Source: Pseudodesulfovibrio pelocollis
GTDB lineage: Bacteria > Desulfobacterota > Desulfovibrionia > Desulfovibrionales > Desulfovibrionaceae
Length of the DNA stretch: 49,998 nt
Reading direction: 5' to 3'
Assembly (NCBI RefSeq): GCF_030282845.1
Contig: NZ_JASTWE010000028.1
Location: 1 to 49,998 of the forward strand
Shown here one piece after another: positions 37,582 to 46,992 of the stretch (positions within the stretch are counted from its first letter, which is position 1; each line of letters opens with the position of its first letter). Under the pieces are notes generated by a model. That model was not told where the DNA came from. It saw only the letters and a list, made by a program, of their open reading frames with translations, and searched no databases. The translations under genes and the position numbers were made by a program.

Positions 37582-38448
37582 ATGTCGTTTGCCAAGGACC
37601 TGAGCGTGGTCTGCCGGATGATCAAGATCGAGCACTCGGTCTTTGCCCTGCCCTTTGCCTATGCCGGGGCCTTTCTGGCCGCCGGGGGATGGCCCGGGGT
37701 GTGGAACATGCTCATCCTGACCATCGCCATGGTGGCCGTGCGCTCCTTTGCCATGGCCTTCAACCGCTACGCCGACCTGGACATCGACCGAGACAACCCG
37801 AGAACCCAGGACCGGCCACTGGTCACGGGCGAGGTGTCCACCCGGTTCACCCTGGTCTTCATCGTCGCCACGGCAGTCATCTTCATGGCCGCCTGCGCGC
37901 TGATGAACCCGCTGTGCCTGCTGCTCTCGCCTGTGGCGCTGGGGCTCTCGGCCTTTTACAGCTTCTGCAAGCGGCTGACCCGCTGGTGCCATTTCGTGCT
38001 CGGCGCGGTGCTGGGGCTGGCCCCTGTGGCGGGCTGGCTGTGCGTGGACCCGGTGCTGACCCTGCCCGCTGTGCTCCTCTTTTTCGGCGTCACCTTCTGG
38101 GTGGCCGGATTCGACATCCTCTACGCCTGCCAGGATGCGCAGTTCGACACCGAGCGCGACCTGCATTCCATGCCCGCGCGACTGGGCATCGCCTGCGCCC
38201 TGGAAATTTCCACCATGAGCCACGTGGTCACCGGCGTCTTCTTCCTGCTGGCCGGCTGGAGCGCGGGCCTCTCCTGGCTCTATGCCCTGGTGGCCCTGGC
38301 CGTGTGGGTGGTGCTCATGGTCGAGCACAGGCTGGTGCGGCCCGATGACCTGAGCCGGGTCAACGTGGCCTTCTTCACCCTCAACGGACTGATCTCGGTG
38401 GCCCTCTTCGCCGGGGTGGTCATTGATCTGGCCCTGACCGGCCCCTAG
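37582..38448 (+). CDS. mqnP: UbiA-family prenyltransferase, MqnP-like
   Basis: A 288-residue membrane enzyme with about nine transmembrane helices. Both prenyl-diphosphate/Mg2+ motifs are present: NRYADLDIDRDNPRTQDRP (first Asp-rich motif, near residue 61) and DILYACQDAQFDTERDLHSMP (second motif, near 174). The short loop and HSMPARLG element are typical of MqnP, the prenyltransferase of the futalosine menaquinone pathway. Menaquinone is the expected quinone for the respiratory complexes in this window. GGGAGGAACC precedes the ATG. The symbol is given by family resemblance; UbiA itself is an alternative. Confidence 0.85.
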   Translation: MSFAKDLSVVCRMIKIEHSVFALPFAYAGAFLAAGGWPGVWNMLILTIAMVAVRSFAMAFNRYADLDIDRDNPRTQDRPLVTGEVSTRFTLVFIVATAVIFMAACALMNPLCLLLSPVALGLSAFYSFCKRLTRWCHFVLGAVLGLAPVAGWLCVDPVLTLPAVLLFFGVTFWVAGFDILYACQDAQFDTERDLHSMPARLGIACALEISTMSHVVTGVFFLLAGWSAGLSWLYALVALAVWVVLMVEHRLVRPDDLSRVNVAFFTLNGLISVALFAGVVIDLALTGP

Positions 38449-38468
38449 CCGCACCCGGAGCCCCGCGC

Positions 38469-39803
38469 ATGGAGCAGCTCGACCGCATCGTCGCCTTCCT
38501 CGGGCAATGGCTCGACGCCAATGTCCTCAACTGGCTGATGGCCGTGCAATGGGGCGTGGTGGCCGGGTGTCTGGTCCTGGCCGCGCTCCTGTGGCGCACC
38601 GTCGGGGGCCAGGCCGTCCGCCTTGTCGAGGCCAACGTGCCCGGGGCGCTGGTGCGCTCCATGCTCACGGCCCTGCTCGGGGTGGGGGCCAGCGTCCTCT
38701 TCCTTGTCCTGCTGCGCGCCAGCGCCGCCGTGTTCACCGCTGCCGACTTCTCGCCCTGGCTGCTCCACGCGGCCAGCGATCTGGCCGTGGCCTGGATCGC
38801 CATCAGGCTGCTCACGGGCATGATGGTCAGCCGATCCCTGGCCCGGGCCGTGGCCGTGACCGTCTGGACCGTGGCGGCCATGAGCGTCTTCGGCCTGCTC
38901 TCGCCCATCACGGACTTTTTGCAGAGCTTGAGCTTTTCGGTGGGGGACAGCACCTTCACCGCCCTGGGGGCCATCAAGGGCTTTCTCCTGGCCGGAATCT
39001 GCCTCCAGGTGGCCTCGGTGGCCGCCCGCTTCGCCGAGGGACGCATCCACACCGTGGCCGACCTCTCGCCCTCGCTCCAGACCCTGCTGGTCAAGACGGT
39101 CAAGGTGGCCCTGTTCACCACGGCCATCCTCTTCGCCCTGTCCAGCGTGGGCATCGACCTGACCAACCTAGCCATCTTTTCCAGCGCCCTTGGCGTGGGC
39201 ATCGGCTTTGGCCTCAGGACGATCATCTCCAACTACGTGGCCGGGGTGCTCCTGCTCCTCGACCATTCCATCAAGCCGGGCGATACCGTGGAGGTGGGCG
39301 GCGTGTTCGGCGTGGTGCGCGGCATGCACAGCCGCTACACCACCGTCCTGACCCGCGACGGCAAGGAATTCCTCGTTCCCAACGAGCAACTCATTTCGGG
39401 CGAGGTGGTCAACTGGACCCACTCGGACACCAATGTACGCCTGAAGATTCCCGTGGGCGTGGCCTACGGGAGCGATGTGGAAAAGGCCCTGGCCCTGCTC
39501 GAACAGGCAGCCCAGGCGGCCCCGCGCGTGCTGCGCGACCCGGCTCCGGCGGCCCGGCTGATGGGCTTTGGCGACAGTTCGGTGGACCTTGAGTTGCGCG
39601 TCTGGATCGCGGACGCGGAAAAAGGGCTGGGCAGCGTGCGCAGCGACGTGCTGCTGGCCGTGTGGAAACTTTTCCACGAGCACGGGGTGGAGTTCCCGTT
39701 CCCGCAGCGCGATGTGCTGCTCAAGCCGGGCTCGAACCTGTCCGTGACCATGAACCGTCCCGGTAAAACCGGCAGCACAGACAAGGAAGACGGCGGCACC
39801 TGA
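38469..39803 (+). CDS. Small-conductance mechanosensitive channel (MscS family)
   Basis: A 444-residue channel protein. Several N-terminal transmembrane helices are followed by the pore helix with LAIFSSALGVGIGFGLRTIISNYVAG (the Gly/Ala-rich MscS TM3, near residues 235-260), then the beta domain GDTVEVGGVFGVVRGMHSRYTTV and the alpha/beta vestibule with VELRVWIADAEK. It releases solutes on hypo-osmotic shock. It begins 20 bases after the mqnP-like gene and is probably co-transcribed. Confidence 0.92.
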   Translation: MEQLDRIVAFLGQWLDANVLNWLMAVQWGVVAGCLVLAALLWRTVGGQAVRLVEANVPGALVRSMLTALLGVGASVLFLVLLRASAAVFTAADFSPWLLHAASDLAVAWIAIRLLTGMMVSRSLARAVAVTVWTVAAMSVFGLLSPITDFLQSLSFSVGDSTFTALGAIKGFLLAGICLQVASVAARFAEGRIHTVADLSPSLQTLLVKTVKVALFTTAILFALSSVGIDLTNLAIFSSALGVGIGFGLRTIISNYVAGVLLLLDHSIKPGDTVEVGGVFGVVRGMHSRYTTVLTRDGKEFLVPNEQLISGEVVNWTHSDTNVRLKIPVGVAYGSDVEKALALLEQAAQAAPRVLRDPAPAARLMGFGDSSVDLELRVWIADAEKGLGSVRSDVLLAVWKLFHEHGVEFPFPQRDVLLKPGSNLSVTMNRPGKTGSTDKEDGGT

Positions 39804-39865
39804 TCCACTCACGCGGACAACCCCGGGCCGGGACCGGGCCACGGCAACGTTGAAGGGAGAAAGCC

Positions 39866-40267
39866 ATGGGCAAACTGTGGATAGTGATCATCCTGGTGGG
39901 CGGGTTCCTGCTCTGGGACGTGGGCTGGTGGCTCGGCTACGGCGTGTCGCCCATGAGCCCGAGGGAGCTGAAGCTGGCGGTCAACGAGGGCCGCGCCCCG
40001 GTGATCATCGACGTGCGCACCCGGGCCGAGTTCGAGTCCTTCCACATTCCCGGCGCGGTCAACGTGCCCTACCCGGCCACCCTGGCCGCGCTGGCCTCGA
40101 CCTCCCCAGACCCCACCCGGGCCGTGGTGGTGGTCTGCCTGACCGGCCACCGCTCGCCGCCCGTGGCCGACCAGATGCGCCGGGGCGGCTACACCGCCGT
40201 GACCAACCTCACCTGGGGCATGCTCGCCTGGAAACTCTTCGGCGGCGAGACGGTCTCCGGGCCGTGA
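39866..40267 (+). CDS. Membrane-anchored single-domain rhodanese
   Basis: A 133-residue protein with an N-terminal membrane anchor (residues 5-22) and one rhodanese domain. VIIDVRTRAEFESFHIPGAVNVPYP marks its start, and the active loop is VVCLTGHRS (C91). The loop is ordinary, lacking the second cysteine of the two operonic rhodaneses at 11502-13690. AAGGGAGAAAGCC precedes the ATG. It probably handles sulfane sulfur at the membrane surface; the topology and partner are not readable. Confidence 0.86.
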   Translation: MGKLWIVIILVGGFLLWDVGWWLGYGVSPMSPRELKLAVNEGRAPVIIDVRTRAEFESFHIPGAVNVPYPATLAALASTSPDPTRAVVVVCLTGHRSPPVADQMRRGGYTAVTNLTWGMLAWKLFGGETVSGP

Positions 40268-40319
40268 AACCCCGCACCCCGCCATTGACCGGACCGGGCA
40301 CCAATCGTACCATGACCCC

Positions 40320-41588
40320 ATGAGTGAATACCTCGACGACCTCGACACCGGGCCGGGCGTGGGCCTTGTGGAAAAACAGTTCTTCACCTTTGGCTCACCG
40401 GACAAGCCCCTGGTGCTGGAGAGCGGCCGCTCGCTGGGGCCGGTGACCCTGGCCTACGAGACCTGCGGCACATTGAGCGCGGCCCGGGACAACGCGGTGC
40501 TGGTGTGCCACGCCCTGACCGGCGACTCGCACGTGGCCGGACGCTATAATGAGGACGACCCCAAGCCCGGCTGGTGGGACATCATGGTCGGCCCTGGCAA
40601 GCCCATCGACACGGACAAATACTTTGTCATCTGCTCCAACGTCATCGGCGGGTGCATGGGCTCCACCGGCCCCATGTGCCTTGACCCGGCCGATGGCCCT
40701 CACCAGGGCACGCCCTATGGCACGCGCTTCCCCGTGGTCACCATCGGCGACATGGTCCGCTGCCAGCGACGGCTCATCGACCACCTGGGCATCGGGCGGC
40801 TGCTGGCCGTGGTGGGTGGGTCGGTGGGCGGCATGCAGGTGCTGGAGTGGTCGGTGCGCTACCCGGAGCGCGTCTGCGCGGCCCTGCCCCTGGCCACCAC
40901 CACCAAGCACTCGGCCCAGGCCATCGCCTTCAACGAGGTGGCCCGGCAGGCGATCATGGCCGACCCGGCCTGGATGGGCGGCGACTATTACGCCACGGGC
41001 CGCCCCGAACACGGGCTGGCCGTGGCCCGGATGATCGGCCACATCACCTATCTCTCGGACGAGTCCATGCGCGACAAGTTCGACCGCAGGCTCCAGGACC
41101 GGTGCGAGCTGTCCTTTGATTTCGAGGCCGACTTCCAGGTGGAGAGCTATCTGCGCTACCAGGGCAACAAGTTCGTCAGCCGGTTCGACGCCAACAGCTT
41201 CCTCTACCTGACCAAGGCCGCCGACTATTTCAACCTCGAGAACCAGCACGGCGATGGCTCGCTGGTGGCCGCCTTTGCCAAGGCGCGCTGCCGGTATCTG
41301 GTGGTCTCCTTCACCTCGGACTGGCTCTATCCCACCTACCAGTCGCGGGACATGGTCAAGGCCATGAAGAAGAACGGGCTGGACGTCAGCTTTTGCGAGA
41401 TCGAGGCCCCCTGGGGGCACGACGCCTTCCTGCTGCCCAACGCGCGATTCGACGCGCTCATCGCCGGGTTCCTGGAGCGGGTCAAGGGCCAGTGCGCAGC
41501 CGGCCAGTGCGACGCGGCCAGCGCAGGCGCAGGGAATGCGGGGACCGGATGCGGCGCGGACCAAGGCGGAGGCTGCCATGCGCTTTGA
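40320..41588 (+). CDS. metX: Homoserine O-acetyltransferase with Cys-rich C-terminal tail
   Basis: A 422-residue alpha/beta hydrolase that acetylates (or succinylates) homoserine in methionine synthesis. The nucleophile elbow is VGGSVGGMQVLEW (Ser near residue 167), with NVIGGCMGSTGP and WLYPTYQSRDMVKA as family elements and the terminal catalytic His in PWGHDAFLLP. After the catalytic domain there is an added tail of about 34 residues holding four cysteines (QCAAGQCDAA..., GTGCGADQGGGCHAL), which is not part of the usual fold. The last 11 bases overlap metW. No clear ribosome site lies before the ATG; the upstream rhodanese gene ends 53 bases away. Confidence 0.92.
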   Translation: MSEYLDDLDTGPGVGLVEKQFFTFGSPDKPLVLESGRSLGPVTLAYETCGTLSAARDNAVLVCHALTGDSHVAGRYNEDDPKPGWWDIMVGPGKPIDTDKYFVICSNVIGGCMGSTGPMCLDPADGPHQGTPYGTRFPVVTIGDMVRCQRRLIDHLGIGRLLAVVGGSVGGMQVLEWSVRYPERVCAALPLATTTKHSAQAIAFNEVARQAIMADPAWMGGDYYATGRPEHGLAVARMIGHITYLSDESMRDKFDRRLQDRCELSFDFEADFQVESYLRYQGNKFVSRFDANSFLYLTKAADYFNLENQHGDGSLVAAFAKARCRYLVVSFTSDWLYPTYQSRDMVKAMKKNGLDVSFCEIEAPWGHDAFLLPNARFDALIAGFLERVKGQCAAGQCDAASAGAGNAGTGCGADQGGGCHAL

Positions 41589-42219
41589 TCTCCAGGTCAT
41601 CGCCTCCTGGATCGAGCCCGGGGCGCGGGTGCTGGACCTCGGCTGCCGCACCGGATCGCTGCTCGATCACCTGCGCCGGGAAAAGCACATCCGGGGCACG
41701 GGCATCGAGATCGACGAGCAGGCCGCGGGCGAGGCCATCGCCAAGGGGCTCTCGGTCATCCACGGCGACATCTACGAGGAGATCGAGGACTACCCGGACA
41801 ACGCCTTTGACCACGTCATCCTCTCCCAGACCCTGCAACAGGTGCACGACCCGGCCCGGCTGATCCGCGAGATGCTGCGGGTCGGGACGCGCTGCATCGT
41901 CTCGTTCCCCAACTTCACCCACATCGGCAACCGGATGCAGATGTTCTTCACCGGCCGCGCGCCCGTGTCGCGCGAGCTGCCCTACCAGTGGTACGACACG
42001 CCCAACATCCGGGTCATCCCCATCACCGATTTCCGGCGTTTCTGCCGCGACATCGGCGTGCCCATCGTCAGGGAGGTGGCCATCTCCACCCACCACCACG
42101 ACACCCGGGGGCGGGTCATCACCTTTCTGCCCAACCTGCTGGCCACCTTCGGCATCTTCATGCTGGGCAGCCCCGGCCAGGGAAGCGGGCCGGAGGTTTC
42201 AAAGCCGGACGGTTCATAG
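41578..42219 (+). CDS. metW: Methionine biosynthesis protein MetW
   Basis: A 213-residue SAM-methyltransferase-fold protein that accompanies MetX in many bacteria. Motifs are RVLDLGCRTGSLLDHL (SAM-binding loop), GTGIEIDE, VIHGDIYEEIEDYP, FDHVILSQTLQQVHDP and PYQWYDTPNIRVIPITDF, which is specific to MetW. ATG at 41578 was chosen because the conserved fold begins MRFDLQVIASWI; it overlaps the metX stop by 11 bases, implying coupled translation. It converges on the TPR gene on the other strand after a gap of 9 bases. Confidence 0.93.
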   Translation: MRFDLQVIASWIEPGARVLDLGCRTGSLLDHLRREKHIRGTGIEIDEQAAGEAIAKGLSVIHGDIYEEIEDYPDNAFDHVILSQTLQQVHDPARLIREMLRVGTRCIVSFPNFTHIGNRMQMFFTGRAPVSRELPYQWYDTPNIRVIPITDFRRFCRDIGVPIVREVAISTHHHDTRGRVITFLPNLLATFGIFMLGSPGQGSGPEVSKPDGS

Positions 42220-42228
42220 CCGGGCGGT

Positions 42229-43725
42229 TCACAGATCAAAGCGAAAGGTCTTGTCCCCGGTCTCCTTCTTCCCCTTCCCGGCCTTTTTCCCCCGGCCCTT
42301 TTTGCCTCGGACCGGCTTTCCGGCCAGGGCGTCCACGTCGTACTCGCTGCCGCCCTTGGCCTTGTCCTGACCGCCCCGGCTCCTGCCCGTCGAGGGCACG
42401 CGGTTTTGCGCGCGCTTGAGGCGCTGCCGGGCCGTGGTGTTGTCAGGGTCGAGAACGAGGACATGCTCGAAGAAGGGGACCGCGTCGTCATAGCGGCGCA
42501 GGTCGAGAAACAGGGAGCCGATGTTCAGGGCCACGCCCACGCTGCCCGTGAAAAAGGCCTGGTCCAGGGCGAGGGCCGCCTCGAAGCAGCCCAGGGCGGT
42601 CATCCGCTCGCCGCCCTCCCAGTAGGCCAGGCCCATGTTGTAGTGGATGGCCGGGTCGTCGCGGACGATGCCCAGCGCCCTTTCGTAGACCTCCACCGCC
42701 TCCTGCCACTTGCCCTGGCCGCGCAGGATGATGCCCAACCGGTTGAAGTGGACGAGATCGTCGCGGCCGAGCACCCGCTTGCCGCCCAGCACCCGTTGCA
42801 GGTACTTGACGGCCAGCTCCGGGGCGCGCCCGGCCACGGCGTCCACGATGCGCTCTGTCAGGTCGCCCGCGATGCTCAGCTGCTCGCGCTCGGCCACGTC
42901 CACGCTCTGGTCCAGGTAGGTTTCGGCCTGCTCGGGCTCGTCGCGCAGCAGATGCTGGCGGGCAATCTCTATCTTTCGTTCGGGGTTGAGGGGGCTGATC
43001 TCGTCGAGCTGCTTCATGTAGGCCAGGGCGCGCTCGTCCTCCATGTCGACGAAAACACCGGCCAGCTTGATGAGCGGGGCCATGAAGATGGGGCGGCTCT
43101 CGTGGGCGGCCATGTAGGCCTGGACCGCCTTGTCCGGCTCGCCGATGCCCATCAGGGCGTCGCCGCGCATGACCAGCCCGCGCGCGCTGTCCGGCTTGAG
43201 CAGCAGGATGCGGTCGGTCGCTTCCAGGGCCTTGTCGTACTCGCGGGCCTTGAGCAGCTGCTCGCAGCGGTCCATCTGCCGCTTGAGGACCGAGGGCGGG
43301 TTGATGGCCGCGGCCAGATCCTCGATGACCCTGTTGGCCGAGGCGGGCTTGACCAGCACCCGGCTGACACCCAGCTCGAAGAAATAGGCCACGGTCTCGC
43401 GCGTGGCCTCCCAGGTGAGCACCACCATGCGCACCTCGGGAAACTCGCGGCGAAGGCGCAGGATGAAATCCGTGGTCGGCCGCTCGGCCAGCATGCGCTC
43501 CACAAAGACCACGCAGGGCACGCCCGCGTCGCGCAGCTCAAGACACTTGTCCATGGCCGTCTGGGGCTGGGCAAAGGGAAAGAGCACGTCCCCCTTGGAG
43601 CCGATGATCCGGCCGACGATGTTGCGCAGGGCGCGGATGAAGACGGTGTCGTCCGAAAGATAGACGATGACCCCCCGCTCCAGGAACTCCTGGACGATGT
43701 GGTCGTACTGGTGGGCGTCGGCCAT
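42229..43725 (-). CDS. Pseudo-receiver domain with TPR repeats
   Basis: A 498-residue cytoplasmic protein. Residues about 17-135 have a response-regulator receiver fold, with an acidic pair (D25/D26) and the C-terminal Lys of KPAS (K126). The expected phospho-acceptor Asp is Glu76 (VFVERM), which is the shape of a pseudo-receiver or phospho-mimic. The rest (about 150-440) is TPR repeats (KALEATDRILLLKPDSARGL, EVYERALGIVRDDPAIHYNM, PFFEHVLVLDPDNTTA), and the last 50 residues are basic and Gly/Lys-rich. It is a paralogue of the next gene upstream, which also carries Glu in place of Asp. Partner and output unknown. Confidence 0.85.
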   Translation of the reverse strand: MADAHQYDHIVQEFLERGVIVYLSDDTVFIRALRNIVGRIIGSKGDVLFPFAQPQTAMDKCLELRDAGVPCVVFVERMLAERPTTDFILRLRREFPEVRMVVLTWEATRETVAYFFELGVSRVLVKPASANRVIEDLAAAINPPSVLKRQMDRCEQLLKAREYDKALEATDRILLLKPDSARGLVMRGDALMGIGEPDKAVQAYMAAHESRPIFMAPLIKLAGVFVDMEDERALAYMKQLDEISPLNPERKIEIARQHLLRDEPEQAETYLDQSVDVAEREQLSIAGDLTERIVDAVAGRAPELAVKYLQRVLGGKRVLGRDDLVHFNRLGIILRGQGKWQEAVEVYERALGIVRDDPAIHYNMGLAYWEGGERMTALGCFEAALALDQAFFTGSVGVALNIGSLFLDLRRYDDAVPFFEHVLVLDPDNTTARQRLKRAQNRVPSTGRSRGGQDKAKGGSEYDVDALAGKPVRGKKGRGKKAGKGKKETGDKTFRFDL

Positions 43726-43817
43726 GAACCCTCCCGGGCGCGCCGCGTCATGGCGGCGGCACTTGTCCGGGAGGGTACGTGAAATCCGGCTGCGGGGTCA
43801 AGGATGGGGCCGGAGTC

Positions 43818-45149
43818 TTATCGATTGAGGGCGTCGAGCTTCTGCCTGGCCGTGGTGTTGCGCGGGTTGAGGGCCAGGGCGTTTTCCAGGAAGGGGATGG
43901 CCTTCTCTGGCTGGCGCAGGTCGGCGTAGATGGTGCCCAGGTTGAGGGAAGCCACCTCGCTCGACTTGTGGAACTCGGGATTCTTGTCCAGGGCGGTCTC
44001 GAAGCACTTGGCGGCCATGCGCTTGTCGCCGCCGTCGAAGTAGGCCATGCCCATGTTGTAGTAGAGCCCCTCGTCGTCGGGCGATATCTCCAGGGCGCGG
44101 GAGTAGTTGTCGATGGCCTCGCGCCACTTGCCCTGGCCGCGCAGGGCGATGCCCAGCTTGTTGAATAGGGCGATGTCGTCCTTGCACAGGGAGCGCCCCT
44201 TGGATTCGAGCACCTTGCTCAGGTATTTCTCGGACATCTGCGGCGAGACCTGACCCACGGCCTCGGATATCCGCTCGGCCACGGAACCGACCATGCTCAT
44301 GGCCTCGCGAGTGGCGGCCTCGATGGCCTGGTCAAAGTATTTCTCGGCCCGGTCCATCTCCCTGCGCTGCACATGGACCCGGCCTATGTCGGTCTTGCGC
44401 TCGGTGTTCAGCGGGCTGAGTCTGTCGAGCTTCTTGAGGTATTCGAGGTGTTTGTCTTCGTCCACGCCTTCATAGGCGCGAGCCAGCCGCTTGAGCGGCT
44501 CCAGGTACAGGCGCGAGCTTTCGTGGGCCTTCATGTAGCTTTCCACGGCATCCTCGCGGCGGCCCGCCTCAAGGAAGACATCGCCGCGCAGCATCAGCCC
44601 GGCCGGGCTGTTGGGCTTGATGGTCAGGATCTTGTCGCTGATCTGCAGGGCCTCCCGATACTTGCCTGCGGCCAGGAAGCGCTTGCCCGTCTCCATGTAT
44701 TCGCTCAGCTTGCCCAGGGGCTTGATGGTGAAGGCCATCTTCTCGATGAGGTTGTTCATGGACGCGGGTTTGGAGATGACGTTGTTGACGCCGATCTCGT
44801 AGAAATAGGCGATGTTCTCGCGCTTGGTCTCGCTCACCAGGACGATGACCCTCTGGTCCGGCAGGAGCCGCTTGATGGTGATGATGGTGTCCGTGCTCGG
44901 GCGGCCGCCGATGAGCCGCTCGATGAAGACGATGCACTCGATCTTGCTTTTCTGGCACTCCTGGAGCTTGCGCAGGCCCACCTGGACGTTTTCATAAGCG
45001 AAGAAGCAGTCGCGTTTGGTGCCGATGATCTTGAAGATGGTCGAGGAGAGCGTTTTCTTGAAAAGGGGGTCCTCGCTCAGGAGCAGGACCGCCCCGTTTC
45101 CGTTCTCGAAAAAGTCGTAGACGATGGAATCGTATTTCTTGTCCGCCAT
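43818..45149 (-). CDS. Pseudo-receiver domain with TPR repeats (paralogue)
   Basis: A 443-residue protein with the same architecture as its downstream neighbour. The receiver-like domain (about 18-140) has D27, Glu77 in the place of the phospho-acceptor Asp (VFIERLIGG), S106 and K127 (SKPAS). TPR repeats fill about 150-440, ending FLENALALNPRNTTARQKLDALNR. ATG at 45149 follows GAGGATCA; the open frame continues further upstream without a ribosome site. The two genes are tandem on the same strand, 92 bases apart, and look like an old duplication. TPR scaffolds of this kind bind proteins; what they bind here cannot be read. Confidence 0.85.
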   Translation of the reverse strand: MADKKYDSIVYDFFENGNGAVLLLSEDPLFKKTLSSTIFKIIGTKRDCFFAYENVQVGLRKLQECQKSKIECIVFIERLIGGRPSTDTIITIKRLLPDQRVIVLVSETKRENIAYFYEIGVNNVISKPASMNNLIEKMAFTIKPLGKLSEYMETGKRFLAAGKYREALQISDKILTIKPNSPAGLMLRGDVFLEAGRREDAVESYMKAHESSRLYLEPLKRLARAYEGVDEDKHLEYLKKLDRLSPLNTERKTDIGRVHVQRREMDRAEKYFDQAIEAATREAMSMVGSVAERISEAVGQVSPQMSEKYLSKVLESKGRSLCKDDIALFNKLGIALRGQGKWREAIDNYSRALEISPDDEGLYYNMGMAYFDGGDKRMAAKCFETALDKNPEFHKSSEVASLNLGTIYADLRQPEKAIPFLENALALNPRNTTARQKLDALNR

Positions 45150-45162
45150 TTGATCCTCATGT

Positions 45163-45183
45163 CCGTCCCATCCCCCGGGACGG
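45163..45183. promoter_or_regulatory. Hairpin in the leader of the pseudo-receiver/TPR operon
   Basis: CCGTCCC (45163-45169) pairs with GGGACGG (45177-45183) 14 bases before the start codon on the minus strand. It lies close to the ribosome site and may affect translation. No named riboswitch was recognised. Confidence 0.3.
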
Positions 45184-45289
45184 CGTGTGGTTTTTCCGCG
45201 CGGGACCCTCTTCCCGCACGGCAATTGTCTCATGAAACGGGTTTCGTCGGAAGGAAATTATTTTTTTGCCGGGTCGCACCCAGGACAGC

Positions 45290-46141
45290 TTACAGTGGCC
45301 GCCGAAGGGAGCCGAGATAGATGGCCGCCAGGGCCAGAACCACGCCGGTCAGCTCCACCGGGGAGGTGGGCTTGCCGAAGAACAGAATGTCCCAGACATA
45401 GGACAGGGTGGGCTGCAACAGCAGGATGAGCCCCACCAGCGAGGTGCGCACCTGCTGGATGCCCCGGGTGATGAGATACCAGCCCACGGCATGGCAGACA
45501 AGGGCCAGTACGGCCAGGGCAGCCAGGGAGCGGGTGTCGGGGATGGCGAAGGAGTCGCCCCGGCCAAGGGCCAGCCCGCCCAGCATCAGGCCGGTGATCA
45601 GGGCCACGGACCCGGCCATGGCCAGGGGATCGACCCCGGCCCGGCTCAGGGAGAATTTGAGGGCGAGCAGGTACAGGGCATAGAACAGGGCGGTGAACAG
45701 TCCATAGACCACGCCCAGCCTGAAGTCCGGGGTGAAGGAAGCCCAGGACACCCCGACCATGAGGTAGAGCCCGGCCAGGGCCATGGGGATGGCCAGCAGA
45801 AACGGCCTGGACACGCGCTCCTTCAGGAAGAGGACCGAGACCGCTGCCAGCGCGATGACCTGGAAATTGGCGAGCATGGTGGCCAGCCCGGGCCCCACCA
45901 GCCCGATGGCCCTGTGCCAGCAGTAGAAATCGGCGGCAAAGAACAGGGCCGAGACCAGGGACCAGCGCCAGACATGCGGCGTCATCTGGCGCAGCTTGCC
46001 CAGCCGCCAGAGGATCACGGCCATGCCCAGGCCGCCCACCGTCAGCCGGTAGAAGCCCGCCACGTCCGGCGGCACGTTGGCCAGCTTGACCATGACCGAC
46101 GAGAAGCTGATGATCACGGCCCCGACGATGAACCCGGTCAT
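45290..46141 (-). CDS. EamA-type DMT transporter
   Basis: A 283-residue membrane protein with about ten transmembrane helices in two EamA repeats. The first begins [21 protein letters not shown] and the second near [46 protein letters not shown] is a typical final-helix signature. Members export amino acids, sugars or metabolites; the substrate is unknown. ATG at 46141 overlaps the stop of the sfsA gene by 4 bases, so the two are coupled. The longer frame upstream would start inside sfsA. Confidence 0.87.
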   Translation of the reverse strand: MTGFIVGAVIISFSSVMVKLANVPPDVAGFYRLTVGGLGMAVILWRLGKLRQMTPHVWRWSLVSALFFAADFYCWHRAIGLVGPGLATMLANFQVIALAAVSVLFLKERVSRPFLLAIPMALAGLYLMVGVSWASFTPDFRLGVVYGLFTALFYALYLLALKFSLSRAGVDPLAMAGSVALITGLMLGGLALGRGDSFAIPDTRSLAALAVLALVCHAVGWYLITRGIQQVRTSLVGLILLLQPTLSYVWDILFFGKPTSPVELTGVVLALAAIYLGSLRRPL

Positions 46142-46866
46142 GGCCGCACCACCCGGAGCCTCTGGGCCAGCCGGACGCCGGACTGGTCCACCTCGGCCAC
46201 CAGGGGCCACGCCTCCACGCCCCGGTCAAGGGCCTCGCAAAACAGCCCGGCATAGACCGGGTCCACCACGTCTGCCGGGCCGAAGCAGCGACCGTCAGTT
46301 CGCTGGACAAGGAAGAAGAGGGCCACGCGCGCCCCGGTCTTGGCCAGGGCCATCAGCTCGCGCAGGTGCTTGTGGCCGCGCTCGGTCACGGCGTCGGGAA
46401 AGCAGGCCACCTCGTCCTCGACCATGGTCACGTTCTTGCACTCGACCCACAGCGTGCCGCCCGGCCCGTCCAGCCGGGCGTCCAGGCGGCTTTCTCCGGT
46501 CCGGGCCTCGGCGCGGAAGGTGTCGTACCCCGCCAGTTCCGGCAGGGCGCGGGTCTCCCAGGCGCGGCGCAGCATGCGGTTTGGCATCAGGGTGTTGACC
46601 CCGACAAATCGGCCGTCAAGCTCCAGCGCCTCCAGGGTATAGGGCAGCTTGCGGCCCGGACTGGCCGCGGGCGAGAGCAGGGCCGTGGCCCCGGGCCGCA
46701 GCAGGCCGAGCATGGAGCCGGTGTTGTTGGTGTGGGCCAGCACGGTGCGCCCGGCATCGGGTCCGTCCAGAGCCACGGCCTCCACCGTGAACCGCTTGTC
46801 CCGCCGGACAAATGTGGCCCGGCAGCATTGGCCGGGGTGGAGGATGAAGCATGTGGTGTCAGCCAA
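46138..46866 (-). CDS. sfsA: SfsA-family DNA-binding/nuclease-like protein
   Basis: A 242-residue protein of the sugar fermentation stimulation A family. Recognisable elements are the N-terminal OB-like barrel ([14 protein letters not shown]), AHTNNTGSM, the [10 protein letters not shown] strand, and the nuclease-like core [47 protein letters not shown] in which the Asp, Glu and Lys resemble restriction-endonuclease catalytic residues. Its cellular role is not settled. It is the first gene of a two-gene unit with the EamA transporter and diverges from the HDOD gene. Confidence 0.92.
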   Translation of the reverse strand: MADTTCFILHPGQCCRATFVRRDKRFTVEAVALDGPDAGRTVLAHTNNTGSMLGLLRPGATALLSPAASPGRKLPYTLEALELDGRFVGVNTLMPNRMLRRAWETRALPELAGYDTFRAEARTGESRLDARLDGPGGTLWVECKNVTMVEDEVACFPDAVTERGHKHLRELMALAKTGARVALFFLVQRTDGRCFGPADVVDPVYAGLFCEALDRGVEAWPLVAEVDQSGVRLAQRLRVVRP

Positions 46867-46992
46867 GTCGCCTCCCTGTGGGCTTCAAGCAACGGATTTC
46901 TCACTCTTTTGCACCCGTGGCAAGGAGTATTCCTGTTGCCTGGCGGGCGGAAATCGACTACCCTGATAAACAAGGGCTTTTTTGCGGGGAGG

